DNA of 64,000 bases from Streptomyces sp. HNM0575 (GCF_012726265.1 NZ_JAASAG010000008.1:186001-250000); one strand, 5' to 3'; counted from the stretch's first letter, positions 9,139 through 20,180 are shown. Notes: generated by a model not told the origin, from the letters alone. Translations and numbers: made by a program.

Positions 9139-9435
9139 ATGCCTGGCATCTCGCGCGAGGAGGTCGCCCACCTCGCCCGGCTGGCGCGCCTGGAGCTGAA
9201 GGACGAAGAGCTGGATCACTTCGCCGGTCAGCTCGACGACATCATCGGTGCAGTCGCCACCGTCTCCGACGTCGCCAACGAGGACGTACCGCCGACCTCC
9301 CACCCGCTGCCGCTCACCAACGTCATGCGCCCGGACCAGGTCCGGCAGAGCCTGACGCCCGAGCAGGCGCTCTCGGGCGCCCCCGCACAGGAACAGCAGC
9401 GTTTCAAGGTGCCGCAGATCCTGGGGGAGGACTGA
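9139..9435 (+). CDS. gatC: Aspartyl/glutamyl-tRNA amidotransferase subunit C
   Basis: Small scaffold subunit of GatCAB, which converts misacylated Asp-tRNA(Asn) and Glu-tRNA(Gln) to the amidated forms. The 98-residue protein shows the family features: an N-terminal VAHLARLARLEL helix and, near the C-terminus, FKVPQIL. Upstream in-frame codons exist back to 8863, but the conserved protein begins at MPGISREEV, so the ATG at 9139 is chosen. The gatA start follows three bases after the stop, which implies one operon. Confidence 0.96.
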   Translation: MPGISREEVAHLARLARLELKDEELDHFAGQLDDIIGAVATVSDVANEDVPPTSHPLPLTNVMRPDQVRQSLTPEQALSGAPAQEQQRFKVPQILGED

Positions 9436-9438
9436 GCG

Positions 9439-10928
<1,490 letters not shown>

Positions 10929-10932
<4 letters not shown>

Positions 10933-11174
10933 GTGGAAAGCTACAGAAGGCCAAGGGCTTCAAGAAGTCCCGGACCGGGATGTACGTGTCCATCGCGGCC
11001 TCCCTCTTCGGGGCGGTCGGCACCGTCAAGCGCGGCAGGGAGGCCCGCCGCGAGGGCGACACGCTTCAGCTGCTCGACGTCGCCGTGTCGGCGGCGGGCA
11101 TCGTCACGGGCGTGGCGCTGCTGGTGCGTGAGCTGCGGCGGCTCGACGTCGACGACGTCCTCTTCGACGACTGA
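10929..11174 (+). CDS. Small conserved membrane-associated protein between gatA and gatB
   Basis: An 81-residue protein of unknown function. The N-terminus is basic (SGKLQKAKGFKKSRTG), followed by an apolar stretch (MYVSIAASLFGAVGTV), a charged hinge (KRGREARREGD) and a second apolar helix (VAVSAAGIVTGVALLV), and the C-terminus is acidic. This suggests a two-helix membrane hairpin. The GTG start overlaps the gatA stop by 3 bases, and gatB starts 14 bp downstream. I recall the same small gene between gatA and gatB in other Streptomyces, so the position is conserved. Nothing ties it mechanistically to tRNA amidation. Confidence 0.85.
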
Positions 11175-11188
11175 GAGGCGAGTTTCCA

Positions 11189-12697
11189 GTGACCGTCACC
11201 GAACTGGTGCCGTACGAGGAGGCGTTGGCGACCTACGACCCCGTCATGGGGCTGGAGGTCCACGTCGAGCTCGGCACCGCCACGAAGATGTTCTGCGGCT
11301 GCTCGACGACGCTCGGCGCGGACGCCAACAGCCAGACCTGCCCGACCTGTCTGGGGCTGCCCGGCGCGCTGCCGGTCGTCAACGCGACGGGCGTCGAGTC
11401 CGCCGTCCGCATCGGTCTCGCGCTGAACTGCGAGATCGCGGAGTGGTGCCGCTTCGCGCGGAAGAACTACTTCTACCCGGACATGCCGAAGAACTTCCAG
11501 ACCTCCCAGTACGACGAGCCGATCGCCTTCGACGGCTACCTCGACGTACAGCTGGAGGACGGCGAGGTCTTCCGTGTGGAGATCGAGCGCGCCCACATGG
11601 AGGAGGACACCGGGAAGTCGACGCACATCGGCGGCGCCACGGGCCGCATCCACGGAGCCTCGCACTCGCTGCTCGACTACAACCGCGCCGGCATCCCGCT
11701 GATCGAGATCGTCACCAAGCCGATCGAGGGCGCGGGGGAGCGGGCTCCCGAGGTCGCCAAGGCGTACGTCGCCGAACTGCGGGAGCTGATCAAGGCGTTG
11801 GGCGTCTCCGAGGCCCGCATGGAGATGGGCCAGATGCGCTGCGACGTCAACCTGTCGCTGCGCCCGAAGGGCGAGAGCGAGTTCGGCACGCGCAGCGAGA
11901 CGAAGAACGTCAACTCGCTGCGCAGCGTGGAGCGTGCGGCCCGGTTCGAGATCCAGCGGCACGCGGCGGTGCTGGACGCGGGCGAGAAGATCGTCCAGGA
12001 GACCCGGCACTTCCACGAGGAGGACGGCCGCACCACGTCCGGCCGCGTCAAGGAGGAGGCGGAGGACTACCGCTACTTCCCCGAGCCCGACCTGGTTCCG
12101 GTGGCGCCCTCGCGTGAGTGGGTCGAGGAACTGCGCGCCGGGCTGCCGGAGTTGCCGCGGGTGCGCCGCAACCGGCTGCGCGAGGAGTGGGGCATCTCGC
12201 AGCACGAGATGCAGTCCGTGCTCAACGCCGGCGCCGTCGGGCTGATCGTGGCGACGGTCGACGCGGGCGCGCCCGCCGACCAGGCCCGCAAGTGGTGGAT
12301 GGGCGAACTCGCCCGCCGCGCCAACGAGTCCGGCACCGACCTGGCGGACCTGCCCATCGGCCCGGAGGACGTCGCCCGGGTCTGCGCTCTGGTCCAGGAG
12401 GGCTCGCTCAACGACAAGCTCGCGCGGCAGACCATCGAAGGGGTGCTGGACGGCGAGGGCACGCCGGACGAGGTCGTCGAGAAGCGCGGTCTGAAGGTCG
12501 TCTCCGACGAGGGCGCCCTCGGCGCCGCCGTGGACGAGGCGATCGCGGGCAACGCCGATGTTGCGGAGAAGATCCGCGGCGGCAAGGTGCAGGCCGCCGG
12601 TGCGCTCGTCGGCGCGGTCATGAAGGCCACGCGCGGGCAGGCGGACGCGGCGCGCGTACGCGAGCTGATCCTGGAGAAGCTCGGCGTCGAGGGCTGA
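11189..12697 (+). CDS. gatB: Aspartyl/glutamyl-tRNA amidotransferase subunit B
   Basis: Subunit that binds the misacylated tRNA and activates it with ATP. It has 502 residues, normal length. Family hallmarks include GLEVHVEL, the zinc-site cysteines (MFCGCS... QTCPTCLGLPG), ARKNYFYPDMPKNFQ and the C-terminal YqeY-like tail domain (KIRGGKVQAAGALVGAVMKATRGQ). The GTG start is the first in-frame start after the small gene. The operon ends here: a strong hairpin begins 25 bp after the stop. Confidence 0.97.
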   Translation: MTVTELVPYEEALATYDPVMGLEVHVELGTATKMFCGCSTTLGADANSQTCPTCLGLPGALPVVNATGVESAVRIGLALNCEIAEWCRFARKNYFYPDMPKNFQTSQYDEPIAFDGYLDVQLEDGEVFRVEIERAHMEEDTGKSTHIGGATGRIHGASHSLLDYNRAGIPLIEIVTKPIEGAGERAPEVAKAYVAELRELIKALGVSEARMEMGQMRCDVNLSLRPKGESEFGTRSETKNVNSLRSVERAARFEIQRHAAVLDAGEKIVQETRHFHEEDGRTTSGRVKEEAEDYRYFPEPDLVPVAPSREWVEELRAGLPELPRVRRNRLREEWGISQHEMQSVLNAGAVGLIVATVDAGAPADQARKWWMGELARRANESGTDLADLPIGPEDVARVCALVQEGSLNDKLARQTIEGVLDGEGTPDEVVEKRGLKVVSDEGALGAAVDEAIAGNADVAEKIRGGKVQAAGALVGAVMKATRGQADAARVRELILEKLGVEG

Positions 12698-12722
12698 CCC
12701 GGGGAGGACCTGGGGCATCGAG

Positions 12723-12750
12723 AAGGGGCGGCCCGAGCGGGCCGCCCCTT
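12723..12750 (+). terminator. Hairpin terminator after gatB
   Basis: AAGGGGCGGCCCG at 12723-12735 is perfectly complementary to 12738-12750; sterically about 12 bp pair around a GAGC loop. There is no strong T-run, as is common for GC-rich Streptomyces terminators. It closes the gatCAB operon. Confidence 0.8.
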
Positions 12751-13099
12751 CGTCGCGCTCTTCGCCTCCTTCGCCGTACGGGCGGGGCGCCCCGCACCGG
12801 GAGATTCGCGTTCGCACACGGCTCGGACGGTGCTTACCTGCGGGCGCCCGTACGTGATGACGTGCCGTAACACCAAGGGCGGCGCCGCATTTGTGGTCAT
12901 AGACACAAAGGTGGCAAACGATCTTTCCGCGGTGTCACTCTGCCAGGACGGAACATCACAAGCGCATCACGATCCTCACGGTCCCCACGATGCGCCGTTC
13001 GCCGCTTCTCTCCCGCCCGCCCGGCACCGCGTGGATTCCCGTACGGAAGACCCGTACGGAAGAACCGCACCGCCCTCCCCGGAAAAGGTCGAAACGCGT
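12751..13099. promoter_or_regulatory. Upstream region of the MMPL gene with TTTGTG-N8-CACAAA inverted repeat
   Basis: No gene is apparent between the gatB terminator and the transporter. An AT-rich inverted repeat lies at 12890-12909 (TTTGTG, eight bases, CACAAA), in contrast to the surrounding GC-rich sequence. Its shape and place fit an operator of a TetR or MarR type repressor for the exporter gene, but no such regulator lies next to it. The remainder of the gap shows no clear elements. Confidence 0.4.
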
Positions 13100-15706
13100 A
13101 TGACGGCTCTCGCTCGCTGGTGCCTGCGCCGCCGTCTGGCAGTGATCCTTCTCTGGTGCGCCGTGCTGCTGGGCGTCGGCACCTCCGCGCTCGTGGGCGG
13201 ATCGTCCTACTCCAACCAGTACGACGTGCCGGGCACCGAGTCCGGGCGGGCGAACACCCTCATCAGCCAGAACTTCCCCGACCGGCAGGGCGACAGCGAC
13301 ACGATCGTCTGGCACACCGGCAAGGGCACCGACGCAGCCACCGACGACGTCCGGGACACGCAGGTCGAGAAGACCATGGACCGGACCCTCGACCGCATCG
13401 CCGCACTGCCGGGGGTCGGCAAGGTACAGAGCCCCTATGGCGGCTCCGGTTCCGGCTCGGCCACCGACTCCGGCGCAGGTTCAGGCACAGACTCCGGCTC
13501 CGGTTCCGACTCGGGCTCCGGCTCGCGCTCCGCTCCGGGCTCCGGCGACCGCGAGCAGCAGGAGCGCGTCAGCCGTGACGGCCGTACCGCCTACGCGACG
13601 GTGACCTTCGACGCGCCCGTCGACAAGCTCGACAAGAAGGACGTGCAGCGCGTCGTCGACACGGCACAGCGCGCGGGCCAGGACGTACCGGGCATGGACG
13701 TCGAGCTGGGCGGCCCCGGCATCGCGCTGACGGAGAAGCAGGAAGGCCATATGAGCGAGGTGGTCGGCATCGCCGTGGCGGCCGTCGTGCTGCTGGTCGC
13801 CTTCGGCTCGCTCGCCGCGATGTCCCTGCCGCTGGTGACGGCGCTGGTCAGCGTCGGCACGGCGACCCTCGGCATCGGGCTGCTCAGCCACGTGATGACG
13901 GTGGCCGACTTCGCGCCCATGCTCGGCACCCTCATCGGGCTGGGCGTCGGCATCGACTACGCGCTCTTCATCGTCACCAGGCACCGGCGCGGCCTGAAGG
14001 AGGGCCTGCCCGTCGGGGAGGCGGCCGAGCGGGCCGTCGCGTCGGCGGGGCGCGCGGTGGTGTTCGCGGGAGTGACGGTGTGCATAGCCCTGCTGGGCAT
14101 GCTCGTGCTGCGGCTGAGCTTCCTGAACGGGGTCGCCGTCGCCGCCTCGCTGACCGTGGTGCTCGCCGTGCTCTCGTCGGTGACGCTCGTACCGGCGCTG
14201 CTGGGGGTCATCGGGAAGCGCGCCCTGAGCAGACGCGAGCGGCGCAGACTCGCGGAGCACGGGCCGGAGCTGCCGGACGGACTGCATGTGGGCGGGGAGG
14301 AGAGCTGCGCCGGGGAGACCTCGGTGGGCGCGGGCCCGGTGGGGGCTGCCTCCGGCGATGCGGCACGCCCGCGGGTCGCGGACGGCGCGGCCGGGGGCCA
14401 TGACGGCGACTGCGACGATGCCGGCGACGGGGCGGGCGAAGCCGCCGGCTCCGATGCGGCGCACAAGCCCCGAAGTCGCGCCCGCGCCTGCGCCACCGCG
14501 CGCTGGTCGGCCTTCGTGGCACGCCACCCGCGGCTGCTCGGCGGCATCGCGGCGCTGGTGATGGTGGTGCTGGCGGTGCCCGTGACCGGGCTTCAGCTGG
14601 GCACCTCCGACCAGGGCAGCAACCCCCGTACGACCACGACCCGGCAGGCGTACGACCTGCTCGCCGACGGTTTCGGCCCCGGCACCAACGGACCGCTCAC
14701 GCTCGTCGGCGAGATCGACGACGCCAAGGCCAAGCTCGACTTCGAGAAGCTGCCCGACAAGCTGCGCGACGTCGAGGGCGTCGCGCACGTCTCGGGCAGC
14801 GAACTGGACGGCAACGGCGGCACCGGCGTCATCACCGTCGTACCCGACAGCGCACCGCAGGCCGAGCGGACCTCGCAGCTCGTCGAGGACCTGCGCAAGG
14901 ACGTACTGCCCGAGGCGACCGGCTCCAGCTCCCTCGACGTGCAGGTCGGCGGAGTCACGGCCGCACACGACGACTTCGCCTCGGTGATCCTCGGCAAGCT
15001 GCCGCTGTTCGTGGGCGTCGTGGTCTCGCTGGGCTGTGCGCTGCTGCTGGTCGCCTTCCGCAGCATCGGGATCCCGCTGAAGGCCGCGCTGATGAACGTG
15101 ATGGCGGTCGCGGCCGCCTGCGGAGTCGTCGTCGCCCTCTTCCAATGGGGTTGGGGCAGCGGTCTGATGGGGCTCGGCGGCTCCGGTCCGATCGAGCCGT
15201 TCCTGCCGGTGATCATGGTGTCGGTGCTCTTCGGGCTGTCGATGGACTACCAGGTCTTCCTGGTCAGCCGCATGTACGAGGAGTGGCGTCTGACCGGCGA
15301 CAACCGCAGATCCGTACGCGTCGGGCTGGCCGAGACGGGACGTGTGATCAACTCCGCGGCCGTCATCATGATCGCGGTCTTCGGTGCGTTCGTGCTGAGC
15401 GGCGACAGGATCATCGCCATGTTCGGCATCGGCCTCGCGGCGGCCGTGGCGCTGGACGCGTTCGTGCTGCGCACGCTGCTCGTCCCCGCCCTGATGCACA
15501 TGCTGGGCAGCGCCAACTGGTGGCTGCCGCGCTGGATGGAACGCTGGCTTCCGCGCATCAGCATCGAGCCCGAGCCCATCCCCGAACCCGTGCCCGAGCC
15601 GGTGCCCGAACCGGTCGTCGCCGGTGTGGGCGGAGCGGTGCCGGCGCCTCGCGACGAGCCCCACAACGGGCTCTCATCCGACTCTCAGAAACGGCCCCTA
15701 CGGTGA
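13100..15706 (+). CDS. MMPL/RND family membrane transporter
   Basis: Large inner-membrane exporter of the MMPL type (868 residues), a family that exports lipids or drugs using the proton gradient. It has two repeated halves: one TM helix at the N-terminus (LAVILLWCAVLLGVGTSAL), an extracytoplasmic domain, five clustered helices (GIAVAAVVLLVAF... ), then a polar linker and a second copy ending near LIMHMLG-type sequence. Motifs GIGVGIDYALFIVTRHRR-like and LSMDYQVFLVSRMYEEW mark TM4/TM10 regions. A Gly/Ser/Asp repeat (about residues 115-152) interrupts the first outer domain, and the C-terminus carries an EPxPEPVPEP tail. ATG 13100 is chosen because GGAAAAGG precedes it and the TM helix starts directly after. 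Confidence 0.92.
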   Translation: MTALARWCLRRRLAVILLWCAVLLGVGTSALVGGSSYSNQYDVPGTESGRANTLISQNFPDRQGDSDTIVWHTGKGTDAATDDVRDTQVEKTMDRTLDRIAALPGVGKVQSPYGGSGSGSATDSGAGSGTDSGSGSDSGSGSRSAPGSGDREQQERVSRDGRTAYATVTFDAPVDKLDKKDVQRVVDTAQRAGQDVPGMDVELGGPGIALTEKQEGHMSEVVGIAVAAVVLLVAFGSLAAMSLPLVTALVSVGTATLGIGLLSHVMTVADFAPMLGTLIGLGVGIDYALFIVTRHRRGLKEGLPVGEAAERAVASAGRAVVFAGVTVCIALLGMLVLRLSFLNGVAVAASLTVVLAVLSSVTLVPALLGVIGKRALSRRERRRLAEHGPELPDGLHVGGEESCAGETSVGAGPVGAASGDAARPRVADGAAGGHDGDCDDAGDGAGEAAGSDAAHKPRSRARACATARWSAFVARHPRLLGGIAALVMVVLAVPVTGLQLGTSDQGSNPRTTTTRQAYDLLADGFGPGTNGPLTLVGEIDDAKAKLDFEKLPDKLRDVEGVAHVSGSELDGNGGTGVITVVPDSAPQAERTSQLVEDLRKDVLPEATGSSSLDVQVGGVTAAHDDFASVILGKLPLFVGVVVSLGCALLLVAFRSIGIPLKAALMNVMAVAAACGVVVALFQWGWGSGLMGLGGSGPIEPFLPVIMVSVLFGLSMDYQVFLVSRMYEEWRLTGDNRRSVRVGLAETGRVINSAAVIMIAVFGAFVLSGDRIIAMFGIGLAAAVALDAFVLRTLLVPALMHMLGSANWWLPRWMERWLPRISIEPEPIPEPVPEPVPEPVVAGVGGAVPAPRDEPHNGLSSDSQKRPLR
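15699..15704 (+). promoter_or_regulatory. Possible -10 element for the next gene (leaderless)
   Basis: TACGGT fits the TANNNT form of a Streptomyces -10 element and lies 8 bp before the ATG at 15713. There is no Shine-Dalgarno sequence in that space. It overlaps the stop codon of the MMPL gene. No convincing -35 box was found, so this is tentative. Confidence 0.3.
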
Positions 15707-15712
15707 CGCAGC

Positions 15713-16354
15713 ATGGCTACCGAGACGACCAAGACCGACAAGACCGAAGAGGCCGGCGCCGCGACTGAGACGGGCCTCGACAAGGACACCACCAGCACGG
15801 ACACCAAGAGCAAGGACACGGCGGCCAAGGACGCCTCCGCGGCCCCCGCCGAGGACACCGAGATCCTCTCGGACGACGTGCACGCCGACGAGGACTTCGC
15901 GGAGGACGAGCCCGTCACGACGGTCCGCGCACGCGGCGGGTTCGGCGCCGGCGCCGCCGCCGTCGTCAGCGCCGGACTGGGGCTCAGCTCCATCACCGGC
16001 ACCTCGCTCAGCGAGATGCTGCGCGATCGCAAACAGCTCATCGGCCAGATCGAGAGCAGCGCCCAGGGCCAGCAGGGCGGCGGCGGTGCCGACCAGATCA
16101 ACGCGCTCTACGGGGCGCCCTGGCACGCGACCGCGCTCCTCAACGGGATCTTCGCGCTGCTCGCGGTCCTCGTCGGCGGTGTGCTGCTGGCGCTCGTCGC
16201 CAAGCGTGCCGAGACCCGTTCCTGGGTGAAGGCCGTCGCGCTGGGCGGGCTCGTCCTCGGGGTGATCGGCCTGCTCGTGGCGGGCGGCATGTACCTCGAC
16301 CTGTTCGCCGCGGCGCCCAAGGTCCCGAGCGCGCCCACCCCGCCCGCGCAGTGA
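15713..16354 (+). CDS. Hypothetical membrane protein with acidic Thr/Lys/Asp-rich N-terminus
   Basis: A 213-residue protein I cannot assign. The first 75 residues are disordered and rich in Thr, Lys, Asp, Glu and Ala. A hydrophobic Gly/Ala-rich segment follows (FGAGAAAVVSAGLGLSSI). Two clear TM helices lie near 140-160 (ALLNGIFALLAVLVGGVLLALVA) and 170-190 (ALGGLVLGVIGLLVAGGMYL). A short Pro-rich tail ends the protein. It begins 6 bp after the MMPL stop, so it may be co-transcribed, although a leaderless promoter is also possible. Confidence 0.85.
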   Translation: MATETTKTDKTEEAGAATETGLDKDTTSTDTKSKDTAAKDASAAPAEDTEILSDDVHADEDFAEDEPVTTVRARGGFGAGAAAVVSAGLGLSSITGTSLSEMLRDRKQLIGQIESSAQGQQGGGGADQINALYGAPWHATALLNGIFALLAVLVGGVLLALVAKRAETRSWVKAVALGGLVLGVIGLLVAGGMYLDLFAAAPKVPSAPTPPAQ

Positions 16355-16380
16355 TCCGCTTCCGCCTCTGACGGAACCGC

Positions 16381-16435
16381 CGGCCGAGCCGCCCCGCGTC
16401 GCATGTCCACGGACAGGCGCCGGGCGGCTCGGCCG
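16381..16435 (+). terminator. Hairpin terminator with nested stem
   Basis: Arms 16381-16394 and 16422-16435 (CGGCCGAGCCGCC and complement) pair over 14 bp. The loop contains a second short hairpin (TGTCC-AC-GGACA at 16404-16415). It lies 27 bp after the membrane protein stop. Confidence 0.7.
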
Positions 16436-16722
16436 TGTGCCGTTCCGGCCGTTCGCCGACGCCCCGGCGGCCGTTCCGCATTCGACCTCTGCCGGGCGCC
16501 GGATGCCCGGCCCCCGTGGAGCAGGACCGTCCGCGTAAGTCGTAAGTACCCGCGCGGTGGTCCTACGCGGCCGGTACCGGCCGTCTAAGACCTCCCCCTC
16601 CGCGGCTAAGGCCCCCTTCGGTCACAAGACGGGGCAGACGCCCGATGTGGCACACCCCCCTGGGAGACGACCGTGGACACCGGACGAAGCAGTCCGATCC
16701 GTCGACACCAGGGGAGTGCGAG
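16436..16722. other. Intergenic region with 16-bp perfect palindrome
   Basis: No gene is seen here. CGGCCGGTACCGGCCG at 16568-16583 is a perfect 16-bp palindrome in the upstream region of the small gene at 16723. It could be a regulator site or a cruciform-forming element; its base composition is close to the genome average, so chance is not excluded. Confidence 0.45.
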
Positions 16723-16887
16723 ATGTACTACGGCTACGAGGCGGGCTTCCTCCGCATCGCCGAACTGCGGGCGAAGGCGGCCGCCGAACGGCGAGCCCGC
16801 GAGGCCGTGGAGAGCGGCCGCCAGCACCACGAGGAGTCCCGGCGCCTGGCACGCCGTGCGGGCCGCTACTGGTTCCGTACCGCATGA
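16723..16887 (+). CDS. Small basic conserved protein (54 aa)
   Basis: A short gene with a clear ribosome site: GGGGAG ends 6 bp before the ATG. The product starts MYYGYEAGFLRIAELRAKAA and then forms a long charged helix (Arg, Glu, Ala, His-rich) ending in GRYWFRTA. There is no signal or membrane helix. I recall similar 50-60 residue proteins in Streptomyces but no function. Its TGA overlaps an ATG in the LuxR frame at 16884. Confidence 0.7.
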   Translation: MYYGYEAGFLRIAELRAKAAAERRAREAVESGRQHHEESRRLARRAGRYWFRTA

Positions 16888-16997
16888 GCCCGGCTCCCGC
16901 GAGCGGCGGAGTCGTCGCGCTGCGGGGAACGCTGCGGGGAACGGGGAACGCGTCGGTGCCCCGGCCGGAAGGACCGTGGCGGAAAGCGGCTGACGCG

Positions 16998-19900
16998 ATG
17001 TCGGTGGCCGATGCCATGCTGTACGACGTGTCCAGTCATTCCACCATCAGTCCCGTATTCGTGGGCCGTGAGGACGAGCTGACGCTGCTCACGGGAGCGC
17101 TCGCCCGCGCCGACGCGGGCGAGCCGCAGGCCTTGCTGCTCGGCGGCGAGGCCGGAGTGGGCAAGACCCGGCTGCTGGAGGAGTTCCTGTCCGCCGCGGC
17201 CGCAGCCGGTGCGGTCACCGCCGTCGGCGGCTGTCTCGAACTGGGCGCGGACGGGCTGCCGTTCGCGCCTTTCGCGACCGCGCTGCGCGGTCTGCACCGC
17301 GCCCTCGGCGAGGCCGCCGTCTCCACGGCCGTCGCCGGCCGGGAGGCGGAGCTGGCCCGTCTGCTGCCCGATCTGGCGCCCGCGCCCGGCAGTCCCGGAG
17401 CGGCGCGCGCCGAGGCGTACGAAGAGGAGGACGGCCGCGCCCGCCTCTTCGAGCTGACCGCACAGCTGCTGGAGCGCCTGGCCACGGGGCGTACGGTCGT
17501 GATCGCCCTGGAGGACCTGCACTGGGCGGACCGCTCCACCCGCGAGCTGCTCGGCTATCTCTTCCGCTCGGTGCACACCTGCCGGCTGGTCCTCCTCGCG
17601 ACGTACCGCTCGGACGACATCCACCGCCGTCACCCGCTGCGGCCCTTCCTCGCGGAGCTCGACAGGCTGCGCAGCGTCCGCCGCGTCGAACTGCCGCGCC
17701 TGACCCGCGTTGAGGTGCACGCGCAGATAGCCGCGATCCAGGGCGTGCCCGAGCCCGACCCGGAGCAGGCCGGCGTCATCTTCGAGCGCTCCGAGGGCAA
17801 TCCGTTCTTCGTCGAGGAGCTCACGGCGAACTGCGCGACCTGCGGCATCAGCGACTCCCTGCGCGATCTGCTGCTCGTACGGGTGGAGGCGCTGCCCGAG
17901 CGGGCACAGCAGGTGCTGAGAATCGCCGCGCAGGGCGGCTCCGCCGTCGAGCACGCCCTGCTGGCCGCCGTCTGCGGCCTCCCCGAGGCCGAGTTGCTGG
18001 ACGCGCTGCGGGTGGCCGTCGGTGCGAACGTGCTGCTGCCGACCGACGACGGCGACGGCTACCGCTTCCGTCACGCGCTGCTGCGCGAAGCCGTAGGCGA
18101 GGACCTGCTGCCGGGCGAGGCAGCGGCGCTCAACCGCCGTTACGCCCGGTCCCTGGAGGCCGACCCGTCGCTCGTGCGGTCCGAGCAGTGCACGACGCGG
18201 CTGGCGCACTACTGGTACCACGGCCGCGACACCGCGAAGGCGCTGCCCGCCGTGCTCGCGGCGGCCGTCGAGGCCCGCCGAAGGCACGCCTTCGCCGAGC
18301 AGCACCAGCTGCTGGAGCGCGCGATCGAGCTGTGGCACGAGGCACCGGCCGAGGTGCGGGAGCGGCTGCGTCCGATCGACGAGGTGGAGGTCTATCCACG
18401 GCCGGACGGCTGCCCCGGCGAACCGGCGGCGGAATCGCTCTCGTTCATGGACCTGCTGGCCGAGGCCGTCGTCGCGGCGCGCACCGGCGGCGACGTCGAG
18501 CGTGCCCTCGCTCTCACCAGGCGCGCCCTCGACCTGCTCGACGAGGACACCGACCCGCTGCGCTGTGCGTGGTTCTGGGTCAGCCGTTCCAGGAGCGTCG
18601 AGGCGCTGGGCCGAGGCGACGGCTGGGACGAGATCGCCCGCGCCCAGGAGCTGGTGCGCGGACTGCCGCCGTCCGCCGTCCACGCTGACGTGCTGACCAG
18701 TGCGGCCGGCTGGGGCATGATGCACCGGCCCGGCCCCGACGCCATGAGCACGGCCGTACGGGCCGTCGAGCTGGCCCGCGTCGTGGGCGCCACGGTCATC
18801 GAGCTTCAGGGCCGCATCACCCTCGGCATACTGATGGCCGAGTCGGGAGACCTGGACGCGGGCATCGCCGAGATGACCCACGCACGCGAACAGGCCATGC
18901 GGGCGGGCGCGTTCGGAGTCGTCGGGCGGGCCGACATCAACATCGCCACGGAGCTGGAGTCCATGGGCCGCTCCAGCGAGGCGGTCGCTGCGGCCGTTCG
19001 TGCCGCGGAGGGCGCGGCGACGCACGGGCGCCCGGACTTGCGCGGCTTCGCGCTCGGCAATCAGGCCGAGTCGCTGTACGCGATGGGCGAGTGGGCGCAG
19101 GCCGCCCGGATCACGGAGGAGGCCTCGGCGGCCGCACGCTCGGCGGAGACCAGGGGCTTCGCCGCCCTGATGCGAGCCCATCTCCAGCTCGGCCGCGGCG
19201 ACCTGGAGGCGCTGGAGGCGGCCGCGGCGGCGGCCCGCGAGGCGCTCGGCAGCCATGCGGCGTCCACGCACGCCTCCGTCCAGCTCCGGCACTTCGCGCT
19301 CGAAGTGGCCGCGGGCCGCGGCGACTTCACGGTCGTACGGGCTCAGCTGAGGGCCGCGATCGAGGCGGGCTTCCCGCCGGGCACGCACCGCTACGCCTGG
19401 CCGCTGCTGCACGCCGCCGCCGTGCACGAGGCGGGTCTGCGGGGCCTGCCCGCCGCCGAGGAGGGCCGCGCCGCCGTGCTGACGGAGCTGCGCACGGCCG
19501 TACGGCGGCTCCCGCACCCGGCGCCCGTCTGGGAGGCGCACTCGGCGCTGGTCAAGGCGGAGACGGAGCGTGCGGAAGGGCGCTCGGCACCCGGGGCGTG
19601 GGAGGCGGTGACGCGGGCCTTCGAGGCGCAGGAGCGTCCGTATCACCTGGCGCTGGCCCGTCAGCGCTGGGCGGAGGCGCTGCTGGAGGACGGCGCGCAG
19701 GCACGTGCGGAGGCGCGGGAGCGGGCGAACGAGCTGCTGGCGGCGGCGCACGCGGTCGCGGTGCGGCTCGGAGCGCAGCCGCTGCGTACGGAGATCGAGC
19801 AGCTGTCGGTACGGGCACGGCTGCCGGTGACGCCGGCCGCGCAGGCGGTGCCCGGCGGCTCCCGGGCGGAAGCGGCGGGGGCGCCGGCCAGGGCGGAGGG

Positions 19901-20180
19901 CCCCGCGGACACCTTCGGGCTGACGCAGCGCGAGCGCGACGTGCTGCACCTCGTGGCCGCGGGCCGCAGCAACAGGCAGATAGCGCAGGAGCTGTTCATC
20001 TCGCCCAAGACGGCGAGCGTGCACGTCTCCAACATCCTGGCGAAGCTGGGCGTGGGCGGACGCGGCGAGGCGGCGGCGATGGCCTACCGGCTGCGGCTGC
20101 TGACGGACGTGACGGGTCCGACGGACTCAGCGCCCGTCGCGGACGTGACGGGCGTGGAGAAGCGGTCCGCCGCGGGCTGA
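16998..20180 (+). CDS. LuxR-family transcriptional regulator with AAA ATPase domain (LAL type)
   Basis: A large ATP-binding regulator of about 1,060 residues. Walker A (GGEAGVGKT) is at 49-57, and Walker B is in VVIALEDLHWAD. A long helical-repeat middle region follows, then a C-terminal LuxR helix-turn-helix (LTQRERDVLHLVAAGRSNRQ...). LAL regulators often control secondary metabolism or sugar genes; the target is unknown. Possible starts are 16884 (overlapping the previous stop), 16998 and 17016; I chose 16998 as nearest to the conserved domain (SPVFVGREDEL). None has a strong ribosome site. The frame is open further upstream but that part is not protein-like. Confidence 0.88.
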   Translation: MSVADAMLYDVSSHSTISPVFVGREDELTLLTGALARADAGEPQALLLGGEAGVGKTRLLEEFLSAAAAAGAVTAVGGCLELGADGLPFAPFATALRGLHRALGEAAVSTAVAGREAELARLLPDLAPAPGSPGAARAEAYEEEDGRARLFELTAQLLERLATGRTVVIALEDLHWADRSTRELLGYLFRSVHTCRLVLLATYRSDDIHRRHPLRPFLAELDRLRSVRRVELPRLTRVEVHAQIAAIQGVPEPDPEQAGVIFERSEGNPFFVEELTANCATCGISDSLRDLLLVRVEALPERAQQVLRIAAQGGSAVEHALLAAVCGLPEAELLDALRVAVGANVLLPTDDGDGYRFRHALLREAVGEDLLPGEAAALNRRYARSLEADPSLVRSEQCTTRLAHYWYHGRDTAKALPAVLAAAVEARRRHAFAEQHQLLERAIELWHEAPAEVRERLRPIDEVEVYPRPDGCPGEPAAESLSFMDLLAEAVVAARTGGDVERALALTRRALDLLDEDTDPLRCAWFWVSRSRSVEALGRGDGWDEIARAQELVRGLPPSAVHADVLTSAAGWGMMHRPGPDAMSTAVRAVELARVVGATVIELQGRITLGILMAESGDLDAGIAEMTHAREQAMRAGAFGVVGRADINIATELESMGRSSEAVAAAVRAAEGAATHGRPDLRGFALGNQAESLYAMGEWAQAARITEEASAAARSAETRGFAALMRAHLQLGRGDLEALEAAAAAAREALGSHAASTHASVQLRHFALEVAAGRGDFTVVRAQLRAAIEAGFPPGTHRYAWPLLHAAAVHEAGLRGLPAAEEGRAAVLTELRTAVRRLPHPAPVWEAHSALVKAETERAEGRSAPGAWEAVTRAFEAQERPYHLALARQRWAEALLEDGAQARAEARERANELLAAAHAVAVRLGAQPLRTEIEQLSVRARLPVTPAAQAVPGGSRAEAAGAPARAEGPADTFGLTQRERDVLHLVAAGRSNRQIAQELFISPKTASVHVSNILAKLGVGGRGEAAAMAYRLRLLTDVTGPTDSAPVADVTGVEKRSAAG

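Noticed and set aside
16866..20024. 1,052-codon frame antisense to the LuxR regulator
   Set aside because: No recognisable motif; the plus-strand frame has Walker A, Walker B and LuxR motifs.
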